This document shows positions 1-5,581 of a stretch of 9,362 nt of DNA, piece by piece. Within the stretch, counting starts at the first letter, position 1, and every line of letters starts with the position of its first letter. Below the pieces are notes generated by a model. The model searched no databases, was not told the origin of the DNA, and saw only the letters and a program-made list of their open reading frames with translations. Source of the DNA: JAZGHN01 sp964496725. GTDB lineage: Bacteria; Chloroflexota; Dehalococcoidia; Dehalococcoidales; E44-bin46. The DNA lies in the NCBI GenBank assembly GCA_964496725.1, contig CAZCAS010000045.1, positions 1-9,362 of the forward strand, given 5' to 3'. Both the position numbers and the translations under genes were made by a program.

Positions 1-46
1 TCCATTTTATCTACCTCGCCCCCTGTATCCCCTCTTCTTTCTATCG

Positions 47-92
47 TGTCATTGCCAGCCTCTCTCCCCTGTCATTGCCAGCCTCTATCCCC
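47..92. repeat. 23-bp direct tandem repeat, two full copies running into a third
   Basis: Two adjacent 23-bp units (47-69 and 70-92) start with TGTCATTGCCAGCCTCT and end in TCCCC. They differ at one visible position (CTC versus CTA in the middle). A third copy starts at 93 with TGTCATTGC, but after that it becomes the palindromic element at 94-128. Read on the minus strand, each unit carries AGAGG, six bases, then ATG. The same 14-bp core (CATTGCCAGCCTCT) recurs at 3893-3906. Function is unknown. It is probably a derivative of a dispersed intergenic repeat family. Confidence 0.8.
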
Positions 93-93
93 T

Positions 94-128
94 GTCATTG
101 CGAGGGCAAAGCCCGAAGCAATCTCTAT
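94..128 (+). repeat. REP-like palindromic element
   Basis: The element folds as ATTGC (97-101) paired with GCAAT (118-122), with an inner GGGC (104-107) / GCCC (111-114) stem around an AAA loop. It resembles the CATTGCGAG...GAAGCAATCTC palindromes scattered between genes in many bacterial genomes; that comparison is from general knowledge and was not searched. Such elements are usually non-autonomous and intergenic. There is no T tract, so it is not an obvious intrinsic terminator. Confidence 0.7.
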
Positions 129-132
129 CTTT

Positions 133-168
133 TAGTTTGCTTCCTCGCTCCGCTTCTCGCAAAGACTA
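133..168 (-). repeat. second REP-like element, opposite orientation
   Basis: On the minus strand this reads GTCTTTGCGAG, a GC-rich purine-biased core, then GGAAGCAAACT. That parallels the element at 94-128 (GTCATTGCGAG ... GAAGCAATCT). The terminal stem is TTTGC (136-140) with GCAAA (159-163). The two elements lie tail to tail about 5 bp apart, an arrangement common for REP-type pairs. The core differs between the copies, so they are diverged family members and not a recent duplication. Confidence 0.55.
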
Positions 169-180
169 TTAGGTTCCGGG

Positions 181-199
181 AGAGGAGCTTCGCCCCTCT
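181..199. repeat. small hairpin downstream of the AlbA_2 gene
   Basis: AGAGG (181-185) pairs with CCTCT (195-199). GC/GC extends the stem towards a TTC loop after one mismatch. It lies 12 bases past the stop codon of the minus-strand gene at 211-1395 and could mark its transcript end. No T-rich run follows on the minus strand, so a terminator role is weakly supported. The rest of 1-210 shows no gene. Confidence 0.35.
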
Positions 200-210
200 T
201 TAACTCCCCT

Positions 211-1395
211 TTATCTTGGGGCCCATTCCTCCTTTTCATTATAATAAAATGAACCTGAGAAGCCACACGCATTCCAAATAGAATCAAAACATGGCTTGAG
301 CAGTTTCTCTGCCCTTACTTCATAGCTCTCTACTACAATTTCAGGTAATAATAAAATGTCTCTGTCTATTGTATGAATTTCATCAATTTCATATCTCCAT
401 GTATTGATGCCCATTGAATAGCCTTTAACCCCGAGTAAATCTAAGAACATAAAAATTGGTAACTCAATGTTTAATGATTTAGAGAGGGAGAGGTAATCTG
501 TCAGAGATTTAATCAGAGCTTCTTCATAGGCAACACTAGGAATTGATGGTCTTTCTTCACGCAAAGGTATTAAATATCCATTCACTGCTTCTAGGATTCC
601 GTTTCTGAAGAATTGGACATAAGAGCGCGATTTACCATCCTGTCCTTCAGAATGAGTTATACAACCATCAAGGTTGTATCTGTAGTTCAATCCCCCCGAA
701 CGTATTGGTGGCATACAAGTTGGATTGGAAGCAATTTTACTTATGTCATAACTTTGAACAGGATTAAACGCAATAACTGGTATTAGATGAAGCACTATTT
801 TGGGATTATCATAAAGAGGCACAGGTGTTTCATTAGCAAATATCTTTGATATCCTATCCAGCCGAAAATTGCGAATTCTTTCTGTTATTGTTTCTGATAA
901 GTTAAAAGCAAGCCGTAACTCTCCGACATCAAGAGGGTATTTACCATTCGAGCTTCTGGAGTAAAACTTATCATGTCCATCATAAGTTACTCTATGTGGA
1001 CTGAGCCAGCTTTTAGGCACTCTGATTATTATAGCGTTTTTGGCATTTGTAAGACTAATTGCTTGAATTCCTACTGATGGTATTCTCGGCTGGATTCCAG
1101 TTCTTATCATATTGTCCAGTCTCAAAATTTCTTGGTCGACATTATCAATGTCTAGCCCATCCAATGGCGTCGTGGGTGCCCCTGTCTTTTTATCTTCGGT
1201 TATGCCGTAGATTAAGTCACCACCACTTGCATTTGCGAATGAAGAAACATCAGCAAGAAATTCTTTCTTTTCTTTAGCTGAATCCCCGGGCAAGGCTCGC
1301 TTATATTCTATTGTTTTATGCTCTATCACCTCATTATCTATCAAGGCTTGTAAGTCGTCTTTGGTAATTTGTTCAATATCCTTATTTATCATCAT
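211..1395 (-). CDS. AlbA_2 (Schlafen-type) domain protein, function unknown
   Basis: The 394-residue protein has an N-terminal AlbA_2/Schlafen-type domain (about residues 22-165). Its signature runs from EYKRALPG (30-37) through KEFLADVSSFANASGGDLIYGI (45-65), with the later segments SPHRV (132-136), FYSRSSNGKYPLD (144-156) and a closing helix. Proteins with this domain are often annotated as putative transcriptional regulators or ATP/nucleic-acid-binding proteins, but few are characterised. Residues 190-394 match nothing I recognise and show no membrane segment or catalytic motif. Two Met codons are possible starts (1395 or 1392); GAGGGG lies about 6 bases upstream on the minus strand. The gene is visibly richer in A/T than its neighbours and is flanked on its 3' side by repeats, which fits accessory or acquired DNA. 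It follows the Memo-AMMECR1 gene on the same strand after a 152-bp gap with no clear terminator or promoter. The domain call is firm; the function is not. Confidence 0.8.
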   Translation of the reverse strand: MMINKDIEQITKDDLQALIDNEVIEHKTIEYKRALPGDSAKEKKEFLADVSSFANASGGDLIYGITEDKKTGAPTTPLDGLDIDNVDQEILRLDNMIRTGIQPRIPSVGIQAISLTNAKNAIIIRVPKSWLSPHRVTYDGHDKFYSRSSNGKYPLDVGELRLAFNLSETITERIRNFRLDRISKIFANETPVPLYDNPKIVLHLIPVIAFNPVQSYDISKIASNPTCMPPIRSGGLNYRYNLDGCITHSEGQDGKSRSYVQFFRNGILEAVNGYLIPLREERPSIPSVAYEEALIKSLTDYLSLSKSLNIELPIFMFLDLLGVKGYSMGINTWRYEIDEIHTIDRDILLLPEIVVESYEVRAEKLLKPCFDSIWNACGFSGSFYYNEKEEWAPR

Positions 1396-1547
1396 ACCTA
1401 CCCCTCACTTATACCACCTCCTCACCCCAAATCCCTTAACATAACATTAAAACAATTAACGCCTGACCAGCGCCCATTTAGCTTCGAATTGTTTCCCTAT
1501 TTTTAATTTTGCGTTTTTGAACTCGTATTTTGAATATTCAATTCCTT

Positions 1548-2858
1548 TCACTTGTACCTCTTCACCTCGAAGCGGTATAGCTTTATCGGCTCATCGGGCA
1601 TTATACCCGCCTTCTGGCGGCAGATGTCAATCTGATAGTCCACACTATCCACCCCCTCAAGGTCGGGGAGAAGCAGTCCCTGCCTGAGCCCTGCCTCCAC
1701 GATAATCCCGTACTTCTTGGGGTCTAGCTGGTCTTCGCTTTCTATAGGCTCGGGTTTAGTGAGGACATCCACATTGTAGGTAAGGTCTTTGAGTTCATTG
1801 GGAGCGACGGGTTGGAAGCGGGGGTCTCTGGTGGCGGAGTTGATGGCATTGGCAATAATCTCCTTGGCTACGTTGTCTTTGCTGGGTTCAAAGGTGCCAA
1901 TGCAGCCTCGTAGTTGCCCAAGCTTATGGAGGGAGACAAATACCCCAGCCTTCTTTTTCATCTCGGGAGTGAGCTTTTCTGGCTGCTGGGTGATATCACC
2001 CCCTTTAACATGGGCCTCTACGGTTTGCTTGGCCAGCTTAACCAGTGGGGACATCTCCTTTATTAATATACCGGCGTAGCCTACTACTGTAGAGTAATCG
2101 CCGATGACATCGCCGCTGGTTTGGTATCTAACCAGTTCAGCCCTGGTTGCTCCTAACCCCTTGGCTGCCGTGATAAGAGCTGTGGTAGGGGCATAGCCGC
2201 ACATTGATATGTTCAGTTCTTCAACTCGCTTCAGCAGTTCATCCGCATTCAAGTCCAGTATTGCTTCTATGGCTTGGGTGTCCTTGCTCTTAGCTACTTC
2301 CTGTGGCTCATAGTGGGTCATATCGCTGGAGGCGATAATTACCACCTCCTTCCCCGACTCCTTGATGGCTTGGGCCAGTTCCTTGCCGATTTCCTTGTAG
2401 GTGGCACCACTGGCGTAGGTAAGCATGATAGGCACGAATTTGATATCTTTCTTGAAGTATTGCAGGAATGGTATCTGAACCTCGATGGAGTGTTCGTGTT
2501 GATGTGCTTTAGGGTCCTCTTCTAGGAAGCTGGATGTGTCCAGGATTTGCCTGGCTAGCTCGGAGTCAATCTCTACATCACCCAGCGGAGTCTTCCAGGT
2601 CCCTTCGGTCATAATGCTGAGGGGTTTTCCTATCCCGGTGTGGTTGGGGCCCATAATGATAAAGGTATCTTTGAATTTGATTCTGGATATGGTGGCGCCA
2701 GCTACTGGCCCTGAGTAGGGATAGCCGGCATGGGGTGAAACCAGACCGATGACCTCCTCTTTTTCTGCTTCCTCGTCAACCATACCACGAATCATATCGT
2801 TTAGCTGGGAGGGAGAGGTGGGATAGAATTGTCCGGCTACTACTGGCTCTCTAATCAT
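1548..2858 (-). CDS. amrB: AmmeMemoRadiSam system protein B-A fusion (Memo + AMMECR1)
   Basis: This 436-residue protein fuses two conserved families. Residues 1-268 are a Memo (DUF52) domain, related in fold to class III extradiol dioxygenases. It keeps SPHAGYPYSG (41-50), GPNHTG (70-75), HQHEHSIEVQ (119-128), SSDMTHYE (177-184) and MCGYAP (219-224). H43, H73 and C220 correspond by position to the His/His/Cys metal site reported for human MEMO1. Residues about 272-436 are an AMMECR1 domain with LRGCIG (316-321), ATRDPRF (342-348) and the C-terminal YQIDICRQKAG segment. In many genomes these are separate genes (amrB and amrA) beside a radical SAM gene. Here the start overlaps the radical SAM stop by four bases (ATGA), which implies translational coupling in a two-gene operon. 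The substrate and reaction are unknown; a joint modification chemistry is inferred only from co-occurrence. Confidence 0.93.
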   Translation of the reverse strand: MIREPVVAGQFYPTSPSQLNDMIRGMVDEEAEKEEVIGLVSPHAGYPYSGPVAGATISRIKFKDTFIIMGPNHTGIGKPLSIMTEGTWKTPLGDVEIDSELARQILDTSSFLEEDPKAHQHEHSIEVQIPFLQYFKKDIKFVPIMLTYASGATYKEIGKELAQAIKESGKEVVIIASSDMTHYEPQEVAKSKDTQAIEAILDLNADELLKRVEELNISMCGYAPTTALITAAKGLGATRAELVRYQTSGDVIGDYSTVVGYAGILIKEMSPLVKLAKQTVEAHVKGGDITQQPEKLTPEMKKKAGVFVSLHKLGQLRGCIGTFEPSKDNVAKEIIANAINSATRDPRFQPVAPNELKDLTYNVDVLTKPEPIESEDQLDPKKYGIIVEAGLRQGLLLPDLEGVDSVDYQIDICRQKAGIMPDEPIKLYRFEVKRYK

Positions 2859-3895
2859 TTTGCTCCCCCTTTCGACCCAGGGGTCTTAAAGTTCAGCTCT
2901 GCCCCGCAGAACTTGCACCTTGAGCCTTCCAGGCCTATTACCTCGATTTGATAGCCAAGCCTTTCCACTATAGGTCTACCACAGGAATAGCAGAGGGTGT
3001 TCTCGTTCTTATGTCCGGGAACATTGCCGACGTAGACAAACTTAAGCCCCGCTCTCTTTCCGATATCGTAGGCACGTTCTAGGGTGGAGACAGGGGTTGG
3101 AGGGAGGTGCATCAGATGGTAATAAGGGTGAAATCTGGTTACATGCCACGGTGTTAGTTCACCTAGTTTATCTCTAACCCAGTTAGCGATGCCCTCAAGT
3201 TGCTGGTCGTCATCATTCATGGTAGGTATGATGTTGGTGATAACCTCGACATGCACATGCCACTTATCCTTAGCTCGCTGAGCCATCTCCAGAACCCTTT
3301 GCCAGTGGTGTATCTTGGCGAGGTTGCGATAGAAGGGGTCGTTGAAGCCCTTGACGTCCAGGGCACAGGCATCGAGGTAGGGTCCGATGGCATCCAGTGC
3401 CTCGGAGGTGAAGTAGCCATTGGTTACATAGACCGTGTACAGGTTATTCTCCTTCGCCAGCTTGGCTGAGTCGAGGGTATATTCAAACCAGACGGTGGGT
3501 TCGTTATATGTCCAAGCAATCCCCTGACATTGATATTGTTTTGCCAGCTCTATGGCTGTTTGAGGTTGAATTTCTCTGGAGCCGCGCCACGGCTCGTCAT
3601 TCTCGGGGCAGGAGATTTGCCAGTTCTGGCAATCCTGGCAGTGGAAGTTGCAGCCCCAGCCACCTATGGAGAAGGCCGAACTGCCGGGGAAGAAGTGGAA
3701 TAGGGGCTTCTTCTCAATGGGGTCAGCGGCTACTGATGATGCCTGGGCATAGTTTCTGTTATAGAGGGTACCATCCTGATTCTGGTACATTCGGCAGATA
3801 CCAAACTTACCTGGGCTTATGGAGCAACGCCATTGACAGGTGTTGCACCTTACCCTGGAGTTGTGCAGCTTCTCATAGAGCATCGCCTCACGCAT
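2855..3895 (-). CDS. amrS: AmmeMemoRadiSam system radical SAM enzyme
   Basis: The 346-residue radical SAM protein is of the PflA-like COG1180 type. The [4Fe-4S]/SAM motif CxxxCxxC is C82-C86-C89 (GCNFHCQDC), followed by TYNEPTVWFEY (129-139), ALDVKGF (178-184), TRFHPYYHL (253-261) and YVGNVPGH (288-295). An N-terminal Cys cluster (C17, C20, C24, C34) precedes the core. A C-terminal zinc-ribbon-like pair (CYSC 302-305, CKFC 327-330) closes the protein. This layout matches the radical SAM member of the AmmeMemoRadiSam triad, and the adjacent Memo-AMMECR1 gene confirms it. The substrate is unknown; an activating or protein-modifying role is inferred. The first ATG (3895) has AAGAGG with 6-base spacing. 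A second Met at codon 5 (3883) is the alternative. An extended -10 places the transcript start about 12 bases upstream of the first ATG. Confidence 0.94.
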   Translation of the reverse strand: MREAMLYEKLHNSRVRCNTCQWRCSISPGKFGICRMYQNQDGTLYNRNYAQASSVAADPIEKKPLFHFFPGSSAFSIGGWGCNFHCQDCQNWQISCPENDEPWRGSREIQPQTAIELAKQYQCQGIAWTYNEPTVWFEYTLDSAKLAKENNLYTVYVTNGYFTSEALDAIGPYLDACALDVKGFNDPFYRNLAKIHHWQRVLEMAQRAKDKWHVHVEVITNIIPTMNDDDQQLEGIANWVRDKLGELTPWHVTRFHPYYHLMHLPPTPVSTLERAYDIGKRAGLKFVYVGNVPGHKNENTLCYSCGRPIVERLGYQIEVIGLEGSRCKFCGAELNFKTPGSKGGAK

Positions 3896-3906
3896 TGCCA
3901 GCCTCT
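3893..3906. repeat. isolated copy of the left-edge repeat core at the amrS start
   Basis: CATTGCCAGCCTCT is identical over 14 bp to the core of the tandem repeat at 47-92. On the minus strand it supplies both the Shine-Dalgarno-like AGAGG and the ATG of the radical SAM gene (AGAGGCTGGCAATG). The flanking bases differ from the tandem copies. Confidence 0.6.
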
Positions 3907-3913
3907 TGTCCTA

Positions 3914-3922
3914 ATTATAACA
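3914..3922 (-). promoter_or_regulatory. extended -10 promoter for the AmmeMemoRadiSam operon
   Basis: On the minus strand this reads TGTTATAAT, a perfect TATAAT -10 with the TGn extension. The -35 position (about 3937-3942, TATAAC) is poor, as is usual for extended -10 promoters. The predicted start near 3907 leaves a leader of about 12 bases before the ATG at 3895. The promoter abuts a 12-bp palindrome. Confidence 0.65.
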
Positions 3923-3926
3923 CTGG

Positions 3927-3938
3927 ACTGGCGCCAGT
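3927..3938. promoter_or_regulatory. 12-bp perfect palindrome between divergent promoters (candidate operator)
   Basis: ACTGGCGCCAGT is a perfect inverted repeat. It lies just upstream of the minus-strand extended -10 (3914-3922). Just downstream on the plus strand is TATAGT (3939-3944), a possible -10 for coaE without a good -35. An overlapping alternative pairing exists: TATAAC-AC-TGG (3916-3926) with CCAGTTATA (3934-3942). The location suits a dimeric regulator acting on both directions. No regulator is encoded nearby. Confidence 0.4.
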
Positions 3939-4000
3939 TATAGTCTAGGGGGGTGGATATTCTCTTGACTACCTGCCTCTCTGTGGGTAGACTGGCTAGG

Positions 4001-4606
4001 ATGATGAAAGTTATTGGTCTTACTGGTGGTATAGGGAGTGGCAAGAGCACGGTATCCGGGTTTCTGTCCAAGTTTGGTGCCGTCATTATAGATGCTGATG
4101 TGGTGGGGCATGAAGTTCTCAAGACGAACGATGATGTGCGGCGTGAGTTGCTGGCTACCTTTGGTTGGCAGGTTATTAATCCCGGGGGCGAGATAGACCG
4201 TAGAGAGCTGGGGGAGATAGTATTTAGCAATTCTCAATCCTTAGCGCAGTTGAATCAGATAATGCATCCCCGTATATATGAGGTGGTGAAGAGCAGGCTT
4301 GAGGATTGCCGGAGGCAGGGTGTAGCAGTGGTGGTTCTTGAAGCCCCGTTGTTAATTGAAGCCGACTGGGTTTCCTTGGTTGATGAGGTTTGGGTTACGG
4401 TGGCTGCTGAGCCCGCGATTTTGAAGCGACTTAAGAAAAAGTTTGGATTCTCCGAGCGGGAATGTCTGGCGCGAATTCGCTGCCAGCTATCTTCAGAGGA
4501 GCGGGTGAAGCTCGCCGATGTTATTATAGATACCGATTGCATTCTTAGTGAGTTGGAGGCGAAGGTCAAGGAGTTGTGGCAGAGACTTAAGGTCAGTGGG
4601 ACGTGA
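4001..4606 (+). CDS. coaE: dephospho-CoA kinase CoaE
   Basis: CoaE phosphorylates the 3'-OH of dephospho-CoA with ATP, the last step of CoA synthesis, in the cytoplasm. Numbered from the second ATG (4004), the protein has 200 residues, normal for the family. The P-loop GGIGSGKST is at 8-16, DAD at 30-32, MHPRI at 87-91, EAPLLIEA at 113-120, and a LID-type region with RIRCQLSSEER follows around 158-167. ADVIIDTD (171-178) matches the usual C-terminal ADxVIxN segment. Start choice is uncertain: tandem ATGs at 4001/4004 fit the family N-terminus but have only AGG directly before them. In-frame alternatives are TTG 3965, with GGGGGTGG 8 bases upstream, GTG 3953 and GTG 3983. The gene is divergent from the AmmeMemoRadiSam operon. 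It is followed after 13 bases by the -35 of the rplU promoter, so the ribosomal genes have their own transcription start. Confidence 0.95.
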   Translation: MMKVIGLTGGIGSGKSTVSGFLSKFGAVIIDADVVGHEVLKTNDDVRRELLATFGWQVINPGGEIDRRELGEIVFSNSQSLAQLNQIMHPRIYEVVKSRLEDCRRQGVAVVVLEAPLLIEADWVSLVDEVWVTVAAEPAILKRLKKKFGFSERECLARIRCQLSSEERVKLADVIIDTDCILSELEAKVKELWQRLKVSGT

Positions 4607-4619
4607 GGGTTACTTTTGC

Positions 4620-4649
4620 TTGACACTGTATCGGGTCAATTGATAGAAT
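4620..4649 (+). promoter_or_regulatory. strong sigma-70-type promoter for rplU-rpmA-rpmE
   Basis: TTGACA (4620-4625) is a perfect -35. An 18-base spacer leads to TAGAAT (4644-4649), one mismatch from consensus, preceded by TG at 4641-4642 (extended -10). The predicted transcript start is near 4656. That leaves a leader of about 21 bases carrying the AGGAGGT at 4664-4670, and it excludes upstream start codons at 4648 and 4653 for transcripts from this promoter. Confidence 0.8.
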
Positions 4650-4663
4650 GGATTGTTTGGCAT

Positions 4664-4670
4664 AGGAGGT
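4664..4670 (+). promoter_or_regulatory. Shine-Dalgarno site that fixes the rplU start at ATT 4677
   Basis: AGGAGGT is a near-perfect anti-16S match. The six bases 4671-4676 separate it from the ATT codon where L21 homology begins. No ATG, GTG or TTG lies in frame at a usable distance downstream. Confidence 0.75.
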
Positions 4671-4676
4671 GGGAAA

Positions 4677-5063
4677 ATTTACGCTATTATTGAGACTGGT
4701 GGCAAGCAATATAAGGTAACCCCTGGTCAGGCTATAGATGTAGAACGCCTGGATGTAGCTGAGGGCGATTCCGTTGAGCTAGATAAGGTATTGCTTATCG
4801 CTGATGGCGATGAGGTAACGGTAGGCCAGCCCATTGTAGAGGGAGCAAAAGTAGTGGCTACTTCGCGTGGGGATGGCAGGAGCGCTAAGATTATAGTCTT
4901 CAAATATAAATCAAAGGTACGTTACCGCAAGAAGAAGGGGCACCGTCAGTTTTATACCAAGTTAGTGATAGATAAGATAGTTGGAGTGGGGGGTGTTTCA
5001 GCTGAGCCGAAGAAAAAGGTTCGGCGGCGCAAGAAAGACGAGGTGGTAGCAAGTGGCGCATAA
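4677..5063 (+). CDS. rplU: 50S ribosomal protein L21, probable ATT start
   Basis: L21 binds 23S rRNA in the large subunit. From ATT 4677 the product reads (f)M/I-YAIIETGGKQYKV, the canonical L21 N-terminus, and continues through the family core with SKVRYRKKKGHRQFYT near residues 82-97. It has 128 residues, about 25 more than a typical bacterial L21. The excess is a basic, low-complexity tail (about residues 107-128, with KKKVRRRKK). An upstream in-frame TTG (4653) would add eight residues foreign to the family, including the translated Shine-Dalgarno sequence, and lies before the predicted transcript start. ATT is therefore the best start, which is unusual. A single-base assembly error turning ATG into ATT cannot be excluded. 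The gene overlaps rpmA by 11 bases. Confidence 0.93.
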   Translation: MYAIIETGGKQYKVTPGQAIDVERLDVAEGDSVELDKVLLIADGDEVTVGQPIVEGAKVVATSRGDGRSAKIIVFKYKSKVRYRKKKGHRQFYTKLVIDKIVGVGGVSAEPKKKVRRRKKDEVVASGA

Positions 5064-5307
5064 AAAGGGAGGCGGCTCTACCCGCTATGGACGTGATAGT
5101 CAGGCTAAGCGGCTTGGTGTGAAGAGATATGCGGGTCAGATTGTTAATGCTGGGACTATTTTGGTTCGGCAGCGGGGCACGCGCATCGAACCAGGCAATA
5201 ATGTGGGCGTAGGCAAGGATTATACCCTATATGCTCTTATTGACGGTGTGGTTAAGTTCGAGGCTGCCAGCAAAAGTAAGAGAAAGGTTAGTGTTTACTC
5301 GGAGTAG
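5053..5307 (+). CDS. rpmA: 50S ribosomal protein L27
   Basis: L27 sits near the peptidyl transferase centre, with its N-terminal tail reaching toward the tRNAs. The 84-residue product starts MAHKKGGGSTRYGRDSQA, the classic L27 N-terminus. It continues with KRLGVKRY and the GTILVRQRGTRIEPGNNVGVGKD core. GTG at 5053 is the only possible start because an in-frame TAG sits two codons upstream. GAGGTGG (5040-5046) lies 6 bases before it. There is thus no N-terminal extension of the kind cleaved by Prp protease in Firmicutes, and no Prp (YsxB) gene sits between rplU and rpmA, which is consistent. The 11-base overlap with rplU suggests coupled translation. One base separates its stop from the rpmE start. 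Confidence 0.97.
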   Translation: MAHKKGGGSTRYGRDSQAKRLGVKRYAGQIVNAGTILVRQRGTRIEPGNNVGVGKDYTLYALIDGVVKFEAASKSKRKVSVYSE

Positions 5308-5308
5308 T

Positions 5309-5515
5309 ATGAAGGATAAGATTCACCCAAAATATTATAGCGATGCCCAGGTAATTTGCTCTTGTGGTAATACCTTTACTACCGGCTCCACTGTGAAGAC
5401 ATTGAAGGTTGAGGTGTGCAGTAAGTGCCATCCCTTTTTCTCAGGGGAGCGGAGGGTAATAGATACTGCAGGACGTGTGGAGCGCTTTAAGCGGCGCTAT
5501 AAGTTAGAGGATTAA
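5309..5515 (+). CDS. rpmE: 50S ribosomal protein L31 (zinc-binding type)
   Basis: The 68-residue protein starts MKDKIHPKYY and keeps four Cys at 17, 19, 37 and 40 (CSCG ... CSKC), the zinc-binding C+ form of L31. It ends with HPFFSGERRVIDTAGRVERF, as in the family. ATG 5309 is chosen because the homology starts there and GGAG sits 4 bases upstream. The same frame is open further upstream, but that would overlap rpmA and add no L31 sequence. The gene is last in the rplU operon and is followed by an intrinsic terminator. C+ forms are commonly zinc-regulated partners of zinc-free paralogues; no such paralogue or Zur-like site is visible here. Confidence 0.97.
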   Translation: MKDKIHPKYYSDAQVICSCGNTFTTGSTVKTLKVEVCSKCHPFFSGERRVIDTAGRVERFKRRYKLED

Positions 5516-5534
5516 GAAGGTTTGTTATCGAGAT

Positions 5535-5565
5535 AGGAGCAGTGTTGTTAAGCTGCTCCTTTTTT
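5535..5565 (+). terminator. rho-independent terminator after rpmE
   Basis: AGGAGCAG (5535-5542) pairs perfectly with CTGCTCCT (5553-5560) around a 10-base loop, followed directly by a T run (5560-5565) and TATTAAA-type sequence. It lies 19 bases after the rpmE stop and ends only 16 bases before the next gene's ATG. It therefore also acts as a barrier, or attenuator, upstream of the DUF1385 gene. Confidence 0.88.
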
Positions 5566-5581
5566 ATTAAAGGGGTTTGTT

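Noticed and set aside
97..122. CRISPR-like array at the left edge
   Set aside because: The 23-bp units are directly adjacent with no spacers, and the hairpin next to them is of REP type.
1530..1541. Palindrome TTGAATATTCAA after the Memo-AMMECR1 gene, considered as a terminator or operator
   Set aside because: It has no loop, no GC stem and no T run, and lies in AT-rich sequence where short palindromes arise by chance.
3508..3948. 146-codon plus-strand open frame ending near the divergent promoters
   Set aside because: It is antisense to the radical SAM Cys motif region and shows no family resemblance.
4648..4665. Five-codon leader peptide (MDCLA) ending on the rplU Shine-Dalgarno site, suggesting translational coupling
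   Set aside because: The ATG overlaps the predicted -10 (4644-4649), so transcripts from that promoter would not include it.
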